Of a DNA stretch of 64,000 bases, positions 39,393 through 48,528 are shown piece after piece; position 1 is the stretch's first letter; every line of letters starts with the position of its first letter. The DNA comes from Roseibium sp. HPY-6 (GTDB lineage Bacteria; Pseudomonadota; Alphaproteobacteria; Rhizobiales; Stappiaceae). The stretch spans positions 3,021,793-3,085,792 of the forward strand of contig NZ_JBEWCD010000002.1 of NCBI RefSeq assembly GCF_040530035.1. Reading direction: 5' to 3'. Below the pieces are notes generated by a model. The model searched no databases. It saw only the letters and a list, made by a program, of their open reading frames with translations, and was not told where the DNA came from. A program made the position numbers and the translations under genes.

Positions 39393-39561
39393 CCGCTCGC
39401 CTGTCCGCACAATTTTTGATTATGCCACTGAACGACGGCGTCCTTAATAAAGCGAAAAGTTTTGCGCAAAAACTATTGGTATTACAGCAATATTTTTGAG
39501 AAATGCCGCTTAAGGTAAACTGTTTTTAAACCGGAGCGACACACTTTGTTAAAGCGCGCAA
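39393..39561. promoter_or_regulatory. Divergent promoter region, adhesin / ABC exporter operon
   Basis: 169 bp of AT-rich DNA between the adhesin start and the first ABC gene. It must hold promoters for both directions. No operator is assigned. Confidence 0.5.
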
Positions 39562-41310
39562 ATGACTCTGGCTAACTGTATGTTGAAATCGGCATTTTCA
39601 TCTTTTTTTCTGCCGCGGATGCGAATACGGCATTCGCCGACGAGCAAGTGGATATCGTCACCACGATTGCCTCGAGATGTCGTGATCGCTTCAGTCTTTG
39701 CAAATATTCTCGGTCTGGCGATGCCGCTTGCCATTTTACAGGTCTACGACCGGGTCCTGCCAAACGCTTCCACTGATACGCTACTTGTGCTCATGCTTGG
39801 TGTTGTTTGCGTTCTTGTCGCCGATGGTGTGATCAAGGTCTCCCGCGCAGCAATCGTGGGACGGCTCGGAGCGAGCTTCAATCACCAGGCCCACAAGGAG
39901 CTGTTTCGCCGGATATTGGATACGAAACCGCAGGACTTTGCGCGGACACCGGTTTCTGTTCAAGTCCATCGGCTGAGATCACTTCAATCAATCGCTGACC
40001 ATTATGGTGATCAAAGCCGATTACTCGCCATCGATCTTCCAGCTGGCGGGATCTTTCTCGCCGTGCTTGTGTTCATTGCCGGTCCGCTTGCGCTCGTTCC
40101 GGTCCTTCTGCTTGGTGTCTTTGTACTCTTCGCGCTCACTCGGAACAGAGCGCTGCAAAAGGTCGTGGTCGATAGAGCCACACAGGATGATCGAAAGTCG
40201 GATTTCATACTGGAAGTGCTTTCCGGCGCGAAAACCGTGAAATCGCAGGCGATGGAATCGCTCATCATGCGCCGGTTCGAGCGCCTCCAGAAAGAAACGG
40301 CGCGGCTGAGCGCGAAATACATGCGGCTTGCCGGGCAGGCGAGGGACGCTTCAGCACTCTTTGCTACAATGACGACGGCTGCCGTTGTGCTCTGCGGGGC
40401 TGTGATGGTGATCAATGACGGCTTCAGCATCGGGGGTGTCGCGGCGAGCACTTTGCTCGCAGGTCAATTTGTCCAGCCGTTCCTGCGCGCGATAAATCAC
40501 CTGACCGACATGCAGCGCCTGAAGCACGATTACAGCCAGGTGGAAGTACTGTTCGATCTTCCCGAAGTGGCCGTGAGTGACGCGCTCAACGTGAAGGCCG
40601 ACGGATCCATACAGTTCCTCAATGTTGAGATGCATCTCCAAAACGGGCGGCGGCAAGTCTTTTCACACATGAACCTGAACATAAACGCCGGTGAATTTGT
40701 TGGTTTTCGCGGTGCGGATGGTAGTGGCAAGACAACCCTAATGAAGTTGTTGGCCGGTGAAGTTTCGCCCGATGAGGGCAAAATCCTCATCGGCGGATAC
40801 GATTTTTCCGGTCCCCACAAACACGCCTTGCGCAAAACGATCGCCTACGTCGACAGCAAGTCGGCGGTTTTCAATGGAACCATTCTGGAAAACATCACCA
40901 TGTTCGGTGCAGTTTCCGACATCAATCATGCCCGAATGGCTGCCAGACTTATTGGCCTGGAAAAAGAAATTCATCTGCTTCCGAAGGGATACGACACCCA
41001 GTTGGGTGCAGACCTGGGTGGGAAAGTGCCTGCCTCGACAATTCAACGGATTTGCATCGCGCGGGCGCTTGCCGGTGAGCCGAATATTCTCATCCTTGAT
41101 GAAGCAAACGCCCAACTGGATCAGCAGGCCGAAAAGGGGCTGGTGGCGGCCCTTGAGCGCCTTAAGGGATATCTCACAGTCGTTATCGTGAGCCACCGCC
41201 CATCGATGCTTGCGGTTGCGGATCGGCAATTTCAGCTTGGTGACGGACAGCTGCTGGAACTCGGCGACGCCGACCAGACTCAATCGGCAACAGTAGGACT
41301 GTCGGCGTGA
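39562..41310 (+). CDS. Type I secretion ABC permease/ATPase subunit 1 with degenerate signature motif
   Basis: 582 residues. A six-helix type I exporter domain (from DVVIASVFANILGLAMPLAI) precedes the nucleotide-binding domain. Walker A GADGSGKTT (about 384), Walker B ILILDEANAQLD with the catalytic Glu, and the switch His in VIVSHRPS are present. The signature LSGGQ reads VPAST (489-493) and the Q-loop Gln is Ser (YVDSKSAVFNGT). No peptidase-like domain. The true start is unclear because no ribosome site precedes any Met. Stop overlaps the next gene by 4 bp (GTGA). Confidence 0.88.
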   Translation: MTLANCMLKSAFSSFFLPRMRIRHSPTSKWISSPRLPRDVVIASVFANILGLAMPLAILQVYDRVLPNASTDTLLVLMLGVVCVLVADGVIKVSRAAIVGRLGASFNHQAHKELFRRILDTKPQDFARTPVSVQVHRLRSLQSIADHYGDQSRLLAIDLPAGGIFLAVLVFIAGPLALVPVLLLGVFVLFALTRNRALQKVVVDRATQDDRKSDFILEVLSGAKTVKSQAMESLIMRRFERLQKETARLSAKYMRLAGQARDASALFATMTTAAVVLCGAVMVINDGFSIGGVAASTLLAGQFVQPFLRAINHLTDMQRLKHDYSQVEVLFDLPEVAVSDALNVKADGSIQFLNVEMHLQNGRRQVFSHMNLNINAGEFVGFRGADGSGKTTLMKLLAGEVSPDEGKILIGGYDFSGPHKHALRKTIAYVDSKSAVFNGTILENITMFGAVSDINHARMAARLIGLEKEIHLLPKGYDTQLGADLGGKVPASTIQRICIARALAGEPNILILDEANAQLDQQAEKGLVAALERLKGYLTVVIVSHRPSMLAVADRQFQLGDGQLLELGDADQTQSATVGLSA

Positions 41311-43523
41311 CCCGTGCGCTCTTTGACCTGGAAGACCTGAATTCGGGAACGAACCCCGTCCACCGGCAGTGGAACGCATTGTCGGAGGAGTTGACCAGCG
41401 AGCGCGCTGACGAGACGGCGTTCAGTAAACTGGGGGAAGGCACAACACCTGCGGAAAAGTGCCTCGTTCCCCTGTTGCGTGAGATGAATTGGCAAGGCAA
41501 TGATCGCCTGCTCTTTGAAGCACTTCCTCACTTTGACAGAATAGAAACGATTCAGGACCTTCGCACGGTCCTCAATCGCATCAACGTTTCCTCAGCGCCT
41601 TTTCGTGGTGGTCCTGTCGAGTTGACGGAGGCGTACCTGCCGTGCCTTTGCGTGACCGACGACGATATCCAGGTCTTGGCGAGCAAAACTGCCAGCGGCG
41701 GATTCCGCGCCTATTCCGGCAAGACAACACAGGCACAGACACTGTCTGAAAAAGACGTCGCAAAGGCAGATATCTATCTCGTAAAAGAGGAAAGTGAGGA
41801 AATCAGTCAGTTCAAGAGCAATCGAAGCTGGTCTTCGGTTGCCTCGAAACAGTTTCGGTCAAGCGTCGTATCAATTCTGGCCATCGGCTTCATACTGAAC
41901 GTCCTCGCGCTCGGTCCGCCGCTCTTCATCATGGCGATTTATGACAAGGCAATGGGTGCGAAATCCATTGATGTTCTGATTACCATGGCCGTTGGGATCG
42001 CAATCATTCTTGTCAGCGAAATCGCATTGCGAAAAACCAAAAACGTTCTTCAGTCCTACCTTGGTGGCCGTGTCGACGCGATCGTGGGCAACAAGACCTT
42101 CGAGCGGATCCTGCATCTACCTTATGCGATGCTGTCCGAAGCGCCGATCGGCACGCAGGTTATGCGTCTTCGGTACTTCGACAGCGTTCGGGATATTTTT
42201 CAAAGCTCCCTGTTCAACGCCATCGTCGATATACCTTTCACATTGATATTCATCACTGCGATCTTCCTCATTGGCGGCCCTGTCGCATATCCACCGCTCG
42301 CTTTGCTCGTGATCTACGCGCTGATCGCACTTTACGTCCTGCCCAAAGTACAGCGCGAGGTGGCAGCGGTCGGCGAACAGAAATCGAAGCTTAACAGCTT
42401 CATGATCGAAACATTCCGCAACCAGCGCACCCTCAGGGATCTGTCGGTGGAAGACACCTGGCTCGAACGATTTTCAACCTTGTCGTCAGGTTTCAACAAG
42501 CTCAACGTCCACGCACGCAACCTGACGCACCTGCTTCAGACGATCTCTCAAACCCTGATGACGATATGCGGTGTTTTCGTTCTTGGAATAGGGGCCTTGC
42601 AGGTCATGAATGACGACATGAGCCTCGGCGCTTTGATCGCGACAATGGCGCTGTCCTGGCGTGTCCTCAACCCCATGAACCAGGCGTTTTTGAGCATCAC
42701 ACAGTTGGCCCAAAGCAGAACGGTTCTTGATCAGATAAACAATCTGATGAAAGTGCCTCTGGAACGCGAGCCCGGGTATCTGCCCAAGATCACCCGGGAC
42801 ATTCAGGGTGACCTGAAAATAACGTCCCTCGTTCTGCGGTACCCAGGTGCAACCGAAGCCTCTTTGAAAGGGGTCGAACTGACCGTCAGACAGGGCGAGA
42901 TGATTGCTTTGACGGGGCCGAGCGGCTCCGGAAAGTCAACGCTGTTTCAGGCCATTACCGGATTGTTCCAGCCGCAAGTCGGGTCAATACTCTTCGACGG
43001 TTTGGATGTCCGGCAGCTTGATGCCGGTGAGTGGCGGTCAAAAATTGGCTACGCGCCGGATGACCTCGATTTCTTTTACGGCACGGTGAAACAGAACCTG
43101 CTTCTTTCAGAGCCGGGTGCGAGCGATGAAAGGCTTTTCGAGACCACACACAAACTCGGATTGCTCCAGTATCTGGAAGACAATTTCGAGGGTCTCGAAA
43201 CCCGCCTGAACGGTGAGATCCTGAAGCAGATACCCGACAATATGAAACAGCGGATCGTTTTGGCCCGTGCGCTGGTCAAACGCGTGCCGCTTTACCTGTT
43301 CGACAATCCGGGCACACATCTCGATTTTGAAGGCGACCGACGGTTCATGGACATGATCCGCGAACTTCAGGGTAGCGCGACGGTTTTGATCAACACGCAA
43401 CGCCCAAGCCACATGAAAATGGCCGATCGCGTGGTCGTTTTCAAATCGGGTCAGATTGCCATGATGGGACCGCCTGATCAGGTTGTCCCGGTGCTGATGG
43501 GGCAGCCAGCAAAGGCAAGTTGA
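41307..43523 (+). CDS. Type I secretion ABC permease/ATPase subunit 2, catalytically degenerate
   Basis: 738 residues from a GTG. The N-terminal about 170 residues hold an alpha-helical region and a C39-peptidase-like fold without catalytic Cys (LPCLCVTDDDIQVLASK..), then six helices and an ATPase domain. Walker A GPSGSGKST (about 537) is intact. The other motifs are not: the Q-loop Gln is Asp (YAPDDLDFFYGT), LSGGQ is replaced by IPDNM (about 642), Walker B Glu is Asn (YLFDNPG), and the switch His is Gln (NTQRPS). It probably heterodimerises with subunit 1. Confidence 0.88.
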   Translation: MTRALFDLEDLNSGTNPVHRQWNALSEELTSERADETAFSKLGEGTTPAEKCLVPLLREMNWQGNDRLLFEALPHFDRIETIQDLRTVLNRINVSSAPFRGGPVELTEAYLPCLCVTDDDIQVLASKTASGGFRAYSGKTTQAQTLSEKDVAKADIYLVKEESEEISQFKSNRSWSSVASKQFRSSVVSILAIGFILNVLALGPPLFIMAIYDKAMGAKSIDVLITMAVGIAIILVSEIALRKTKNVLQSYLGGRVDAIVGNKTFERILHLPYAMLSEAPIGTQVMRLRYFDSVRDIFQSSLFNAIVDIPFTLIFITAIFLIGGPVAYPPLALLVIYALIALYVLPKVQREVAAVGEQKSKLNSFMIETFRNQRTLRDLSVEDTWLERFSTLSSGFNKLNVHARNLTHLLQTISQTLMTICGVFVLGIGALQVMNDDMSLGALIATMALSWRVLNPMNQAFLSITQLAQSRTVLDQINNLMKVPLEREPGYLPKITRDIQGDLKITSLVLRYPGATEASLKGVELTVRQGEMIALTGPSGSGKSTLFQAITGLFQPQVGSILFDGLDVRQLDAGEWRSKIGYAPDDLDFFYGTVKQNLLLSEPGASDERLFETTHKLGLLQYLEDNFEGLETRLNGEILKQIPDNMKQRIVLARALVKRVPLYLFDNPGTHLDFEGDRRFMDMIRELQGSATVLINTQRPSHMKMADRVVVFKSGQIAMMGPPDQVVPVLMGQPAKAS

Positions 43524-43585
43524 CTGGTCGCGCGTTTCGGCACACTTTTCGGGCACAACCATCTTTTCGTAGGGCAGCTGGAGAA

Positions 43586-43625
43586 CGGCACCTGGCTGAA
43601 TTCGACCTGGTGCCGTGTTTATTTT
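43586..43625 (+). terminator. Terminator of the ABC exporter operon
   Basis: CGGCACC and GGTGCCG flank a 16-base loop, followed by TGTTTATTTTG, 62 bp after the stop. It reaches the end of the convergent LysR gene. Confidence 0.6.
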
Positions 43626-44494
43626 GACATGCTTTGTCGTAGCCAAACAATGAAGGCCCTGACGCGAGGCGGCACGGTGCCGAGCGGTGTCACGGCATAG
43701 TAGGTTATCGACAGCGGCGACGCGACAGGAACTCGGCAAAGTTGTCCTGACCTAAGTTCGTCTCGTACAAGGATTTCCGGCGCGATAGCCAGGCCGAGGC
43801 CTTGCCGAACCAATGAGAATTGCAGAAATGGAACGCCGACGTCGTTGTTTTTGATCGATCGGGTGTCGAGACCAAAAGCCTTCATACCTTCCTCTTCGTG
43901 TCTGACGCCGGCAGACCAAATCCAGGGCAATTTGTCGAGAGGCCCCATGTCGTCCTTTACGATCGAGGGTGCGCCAATGACGATGAGCTCGCTCTCCACG
44001 AGGGGTTCGGCCTTCAGGCCGGGCCAGCTTGGCGTGGTCGGAGCAGTGCGGATTGCCAGATCCAGGCCCAGGGAAACAATGTCCTCGATATCCTGAGACG
44101 GCATGACTGAAACCTGGACATCGGGGCTGGTTTCCCAGAATTCGTGGAGCTTTGGAAGAATCACCGCTTGCGAGAAATGCACAGTGGCCGCAACCTGAAG
44201 CGGTGCTTTGGTTTGCTCTGCCTGCAACTCCCTGATGCCGGTGGCAATCGTTCCGAAGCCGGCGTTCAGGCACTGCGCCAGTAAGGTTCCCGCTTCGGTC
44301 AGAACGACCGTCCGACCCGAGCGTCGCGCCAGCTGTGCTCCAAGATAGGTCTCAAGGGACCGGACACGTTGGGCGATGGCAGCATGCGTGACGTTGAGTT
44401 CGCGCGCCGCCGACGCAAAGCTCCCGCTGCGCGCTGTCAGTTCGAAGGCACGGAGCGACGTGAGCGAGGGAAGAGACTTCCAATCAATTTCCAC
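43619..44494 (-). CDS. LysR-family regulator, GcvA-like
   Basis: 291 residues from a GTG start (AGGTATCATT upstream). The HTH region LPSLTSLRAFELTARSGSFA and AARELNVTHAAIAQRVRSLE is of the GcvA subgroup. The effector domain ends RVRAFIVWLRQ. It is divergent from the VOC-domain gene, likely its target. Confidence 0.9.
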   Translation of the reverse strand: MEIDWKSLPSLTSLRAFELTARSGSFASAARELNVTHAAIAQRVRSLETYLGAQLARRSGRTVVLTEAGTLLAQCLNAGFGTIATGIRELQAEQTKAPLQVAATVHFSQAVILPKLHEFWETSPDVQVSVMPSQDIEDIVSLGLDLAIRTAPTTPSWPGLKAEPLVESELIVIGAPSIVKDDMGPLDKLPWIWSAGVRHEEEGMKAFGLDTRSIKNNDVGVPFLQFSLVRQGLGLAIAPEILVRDELRSGQLCRVPVASPLSITYYAVTPLGTVPPRVRAFIVWLRQSMSK

Positions 44495-44589
44495 AATGAT
44501 ACCTGATGTATTGTTTGATGCTTTTTGTTGTTTCGTAAAACTTGAGACTATCAGCTAAACTTGTGCAAATCAGCAATCATTTAGACAGG

Positions 44590-44602
44590 CACATACGATG
44601 TG
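44590..44602. promoter_or_regulatory. Dyad CACAT-ACG-ATGTG in the LysR/VOC gap
   Basis: A 13-bp dyad with 5-bp arms, 67 bp before the VOC gene and 96 bp from the LysR start. Candidate LysR operator; GATACCTGATGTATTG near the LysR start may be a second site. Confidence 0.35.
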
Positions 44603-44668
44603 TAAGGTATCGAAAATTGTCTTCCACATCCGCGATCGGCACCGCATCTCACGAAAGGAAAAACTATC

Positions 44669-45076
44669 ATGATTGCCTATGTCACTGTCGGCGTGAACGA
44701 CATGACCCGCGCCGAGTGTTTTTACTCTTCTTTCCTGTTGAACCTCGGCTATGAACTGGAGGTGATCGATGGTGAGTTGAGTTACGCGCAACCGGGTCAG
44801 TCTCCCGAATTTCCAGAATTCTACGTCAAGGCCCCCTTCAATGGTCAGCCGGCCACGGCCGGCAACGGGACAATGATCGCGTTTCGGGCTGGCAGTCAGA
44901 AACAGGTTCGGGATCTGCACGCCGCCGCAGTTAACGCGGGAGGTGCCGATGAAGGCGCGCCAGGCTTTCGCGAGTCCTACGGACCGAACTTCTTTGTTGC
45001 CTACCTGCGAGACCCGGAAGGCAACAAGATTGCGCTGTTCTCTTCTGACCCAAACGAACCAGGACGAGACGGATAG
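44669..45076 (+). CDS. VOC-superfamily (glyoxalase-fold) protein
   Basis: 135 residues. VOC start IAYVTVGVNDMTRAECFYSS and the typical end FFVAYLRDPEGNKIALFS with the metal-binding Glu/Asp region. AAAGGAAAAAC precedes the ATG. VOC proteins include glyoxalases, dioxygenases and fosfomycin-type resistance enzymes; the reaction here is unknown. Flanked by two GcvA-like regulators. Confidence 0.88.
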   Translation: MIAYVTVGVNDMTRAECFYSSFLLNLGYELEVIDGELSYAQPGQSPEFPEFYVKAPFNGQPATAGNGTMIAFRAGSQKQVRDLHAAAVNAGGADEGAPGFRESYGPNFFVAYLRDPEGNKIALFSSDPNEPGRDG

Positions 45077-45163
45077 CAAAGTCGCCAGCTTGCCCCATGG
45101 GAAGAAGGGCTCTCTGTCAGCGTATTCGCTGTCAACTCTGAAATTTCCTCTCGAGACAGAACC

Positions 45164-46090
45164 ATGCTTACAAGAGACGTCCCCCCAATGTCTGCCATCC
45201 GTGTTTTTGATGCGGCTGCGCGACACGGAAATTTTTCCTCAGCATCTGGAGAGCTGTCGATGACACAGGCGGCGGTGAGCTACCAGATCAAGGTTCTCGA
45301 AGATCGTGTTGGCGCCCCGCTGTTTGACCGGCATGCACGAGGTGTAACGCTGACAAATGCTGGAAAAGACTTTGCTAAACAGATCGTTCCGGCAATGGAC
45401 ATAATATGCGAAGCCTATGCGGATGCTATAGGAGCGGCACAAACAACCCTTACGATCAATGCGATCCCGACTTTCGCCACCCATTATCTGGCCAGTGCAC
45501 TGCAGACTTTTCAGCAGCAAAATCCAAACATCAACGTACGTCTGGAGATTAGCGAGAACACTGTTGACCCGAAGTCAGTTGATTGCGATATGGCGATCCG
45601 CCTTGGTACCGGAAATTTCGGCGACATGGACTGCTGCAGGCTCTTTCCTGCCGTCTTCACACCGATGATTTCGCCACGCCTGATCGAGAGGGCAGGCGAC
45701 CTGACCAGATACGAAGATCTTTTGAAGCTTCCCCTTTTGTCACCAGCAGACCCTCGATGGCGTGTTTGGTTGGAAGCGACCGGGCTTGAAACGTTTTGCT
45801 TGAGCCCGGAGCCGGCTTGTCATCTCGGAACGCAAATAGCCGAAGCACGCGCGGCCATCGAAGGGAGCGGCATCGCCATGCTGACACCTATGTTTTTTGA
45901 GCGAGAATTGGCAACGGGCACACTTATACAGCCGTTCGACCTTCTGGGAGAAGATGGAAACAGCTATTGGCTTCTAGACAAACACACCCGTGGCAGATCT
46001 GCGAAAATCCGTAAATTTCGCTGCTGGCTCCTCAAAGAAACAGCCACTTTCCGTCGGCATCGTGCTGAGTTGTCGTTTTCGGAAGCCTAG
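45164..46090 (+). CDS. LysR-family regulator, GcvA-like
   Basis: 308 residues. HTH segment MSAIRVFDAAARHGNFSSAS followed by LSMTQAAVSYQIKVLEDRVG, GcvA type. An alternative Met at residue 9 is where family similarity really starts. It follows the VOC gene by 87 bp on the same strand and could regulate the downstream genes or the VOC gene. Confidence 0.9.
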   Translation: MLTRDVPPMSAIRVFDAAARHGNFSSASGELSMTQAAVSYQIKVLEDRVGAPLFDRHARGVTLTNAGKDFAKQIVPAMDIICEAYADAIGAAQTTLTINAIPTFATHYLASALQTFQQQNPNINVRLEISENTVDPKSVDCDMAIRLGTGNFGDMDCCRLFPAVFTPMISPRLIERAGDLTRYEDLLKLPLLSPADPRWRVWLEATGLETFCLSPEPACHLGTQIAEARAAIEGSGIAMLTPMFFERELATGTLIQPFDLLGEDGNSYWLLDKHTRGRSAKIRKFRCWLLKETATFRRHRAELSFSEA

Positions 46091-46361
46091 CTTCGGCTTG
46101 TCTCGGATTTCAGGATGAATTTGAGTTCAATTCTTAACGACGTCCACCGGGTCGCACTCTTGATCCGCGATCATCAAGGACAAATCTCAAGCTCACCACG
46201 GTCGAATCGATCGCAGAAGATCGCGCCGTTTCTTTCAAGTCGGGCCTATGCAGCTTGTTGAGCCCATGGACGGGTTGCGAGAATATTGAGAGGCCGCACC
46301 TCCTGGCAAATTGCCGACTTGTACGGGCCGGTGCGCGTTGGACACGCACACCGGCTCAAGC
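46091..46361. other. Gap between LysR and PAP2 genes
   Basis: 271 bp with a minus-strand open frame of 71 codons that lacks a ribosome site and recognisable content. Otherwise only the hairpin at 46327-46355. Confidence 0.45.
46327..46355 (-). terminator. Hairpin after the PAP2 phosphatase gene
   Basis: GCCGGTGCGCGT pairs with ACACGCACACCGGC (one mismatch) 6 bp downstream of the minus-strand stop. No T-run. Confidence 0.5.
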
Positions 46362-47048
46362 TCATAAAACTTCAGGCGAACGGATATCAGCAATCGACGC
46401 TTGGAAAGCAGGTTCTGCAATGATTGCATCGGCATAAGCGTTTCCAAGTATCTGCCCCTGGGATACGTCCATGGGATAGTGAACGCCAGCCACAACACGT
46501 CCATGACCGATCCGGTTTGCAAGGTCCACTAACTCATCCGCCTTCTCGGGAAAGACCTCAGACAAAAGCCTGGCGTAGACGATCGCCCGAATGGCATGAC
46601 CACTCGGATAGGACGCAACGGGGCGGGCGTCGCCGACCGGATCAACCGCAGCGCTGATTTCGAAGGGGCGGGGGTAGTCGTAAACACCCTTGACTGCATC
46701 ATAGTCCGAGCGGACTTCGTCAATGGCCGTGTCAATCAGGGCTTTTAGGGCAGGGCCATCCACTTCGAAAATGGCCTCGCCGACAACAGGAGCGAACCTT
46801 TCCAGATTGAGCGTTGATTCAACAAATTCGATCTGTTCCGGTGTTCGGGTTTCCTGAAGCCAGAGCACCGTCGACATTTCCTCGTGAAATCGCGGTGTTC
46901 CAAGGGCCGGCGGTTCGACGATCATACGGTGAGCGTCGATGACGCCTTCCGGAAGCAGGGGGGCTGTATTGTCTTGTGCTAACGCGGGCCCGGCTGCAAT
47001 GGCAAAAACCAGAACCGCTGCAGAAAGCGTGCTTGTTCTTGCTGTCAT
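46362..47048 (-). CDS. Secreted class A acid phosphatase (PAP2 family)
   Basis: 228 residues with a Sec signal peptide (cleavage after GPALAQ). The phosphatase triad of motifs is present: KGVYDYPRPF, YPSGHA and GRVVAGVHYPMD with the catalytic His. Such enzymes are periplasmic non-specific phosphomonoesterases. GAGGTGAGAGGAA precedes the ATG. It stands alone, and its leader opens into a 780-bp gap. Confidence 0.92.
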   Translation of the reverse strand: MTARTSTLSAAVLVFAIAAGPALAQDNTAPLLPEGVIDAHRMIVEPPALGTPRFHEEMSTVLWLQETRTPEQIEFVESTLNLERFAPVVGEAIFEVDGPALKALIDTAIDEVRSDYDAVKGVYDYPRPFEISAAVDPVGDARPVASYPSGHAIRAIVYARLLSEVFPEKADELVDLANRIGHGRVVAGVHYPMDVSQGQILGNAYADAIIAEPAFQASIADIRSPEVL

Positions 47049-47790
47049 TTCCTCTCACCTCCAATTTGATAAGTCCTTGGAACTTGTGTTCCTGTAAGCC
47101 AGAGATGAGATCAGCAGTCTGAAATACAAATTAAGTTATGGTAACCAGTTGGCATGAATTTAATTCACCTAAACGGATAAGGGTTTACTAAAAGCAATAA
47201 AGTGAATAGATTTACGTAATATTTGTCTTTTTTTCCATATCTCAGCAAGATCCGAAGTATTTGATTGCCAGTTTGAATAATTGAATGAGTATTAATTTAC
47301 GGCTTGGATTGAAGAGCGCACTTTTACACACTGAGAACCGCAAATTATTGGCGTTCGCGCGCTGAAGCCACGTCAGGCCTCCAAATTTTCAGACCCACAC
47401 CTTTTGTTTTGCCTAGAAGCTCTACAGCCTTTCTTGCATTCACGCGAACAACCGCAAAAAGGCGTTAAATGCAAATCGACAGCTATTAGTGTTTTTTCTT
47501 GAGAGTCGTGTCGCGTTACGTTACGACATTATTTGGATCTAGATTAGACTGTTTGTCGGTGCCAAGTGCACACCAAAAAAAATTCGTAAGCTTTTTCAAT
47601 CGCTTGTTAATTTGAGCAAGCATAGCAACGCGCAAGAACCGTCAAACATTCATGTCCGCAAAGTTCAAGGGCTTGGCCGATTAGGCTGTGATCTTTGACG
47701 GCGATCCAGGACTAGACTGATCGGAGAGGGGGGCACCCTTTTAGACGTTTCTATGGGTGTTCATCCGAACGGAAAAAGAGTGTGAACTTA
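47049..47790. other. AT-rich gene-free interval
   Basis: About 740 bp, noticeably more AT-rich than its neighbours (for example around 47150-47300). I find no ORF with a ribosome site and no RNA gene. GTCGCGTTACGTTACGAC near 47507 is an imperfect dyad containing a tandem CGTTA. Confidence 0.45.
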
Positions 47791-47807
47791 GAAACCGGTC
47801 CGGTTTC
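47791..47807. promoter_or_regulatory. 17-bp dyad GAAACCGG-T-CCGGTTTC
   Basis: Perfect 8-bp arms with a 1-base spacer, 25 bp upstream of the VPLPA-CTERM gene start. Either an operator for a dimeric repressor or a hairpin in the 5' leader; spacing of 1 base favours an operator. Confidence 0.5.
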
Positions 47808-47832
47808 GCTAATAATTTTGGAGCAAACGAAT

Positions 47833-48528
47833 ATGAAATATCTTTTTTATGCGGTTGCGGCTTTGGTTCTTTTTGCATCCCCGGCGGCTTCGGCCCCGAT
47901 TGCGGGCCTGTTCGGTGAATTGTGGGACCAGAACAATACATTCGAGCGCCGCTTTATCGGCGAAGTTGAAGCTTTCGTAAATGACCCTGCGAACACGCCT
48001 GATGCGACCTTTCGATCAACCGAAGTGAACTACCCGCGCGGCATGGTTGCTCAAAACCCGATCGTTGTTCCGTTTGACGATTTTCTTGGCGATGATTCTG
48101 ACAGTCTCTCTGTCGTGTCCGGACCAACCTTTGAGCCTGGAAACGACTTCATTATGCGCTTGAGCGGGTTTATCACGCTTGATGCGGGGTTGCACACATT
48201 CGCAGCTCGGGTCGATGACGGCATGCTACTCAAGATAGACGGCCAGGAGATCTTTCGTCTGCGCGTGGATGGTTCCGATGTTACGTCTTACTCGAACCTC
48301 ATTATGACTACTGTGGCGCTCGATGGTGGGCGTATGCCGATCGAACTTATCTACTTCGACAATGCAGCAGCTAATTTTGGTGTTCGCGTGGACGTGGACG
48401 GCAAGCCGATCGGCGGCGACATGATTTCGACCGGGAGAACATCCGTTGTTCCATTGCCTGCGTCCGCTTGGCTGCTGATAACCGGACTGCTTGGGCTCGC
48501 ATCTTTTAGGCGCTCCCGGGTATCGTAA
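47833..48528 (+). CDS. Secreted protein with PA14-like domain and VPLPA-CTERM sorting tail
   Basis: 231 residues. Signal peptide MKYLFYAVAALVLFASPAASA; a middle beta-rich region with GLHTFAARVDDGMLLKIDGQ resembling a PA14 carbohydrate-binding domain; and a C-terminal VPLPASAWLLITGLLG helix followed by FRRSRVS, the VPLPA variant of the PEP-CTERM signal cleaved by an exosortase. GGAG lies 8 bp before the ATG. The protein is probably anchored or released at the cell surface. No exosortase is in the window. Confidence 0.85.
   Translation: MKYLFYAVAALVLFASPAASAPIAGLFGELWDQNNTFERRFIGEVEAFVNDPANTPDATFRSTEVNYPRGMVAQNPIVVPFDDFLGDDSDSLSVVSGPTFEPGNDFIMRLSGFITLDAGLHTFAARVDDGMLLKIDGQEIFRLRVDGSDVTSYSNLIMTTVALDGGRMPIELIYFDNAAANFGVRVDVDGKPIGGDMISTGRTSVVPLPASAWLLITGLLGLASFRRSRVS

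Noticed and set aside
46134..46349. 71-codon minus-strand frame that might be a transposase remnant
   Set aside because: No ribosome site, no recognisable motif, and no inverted repeats around it.
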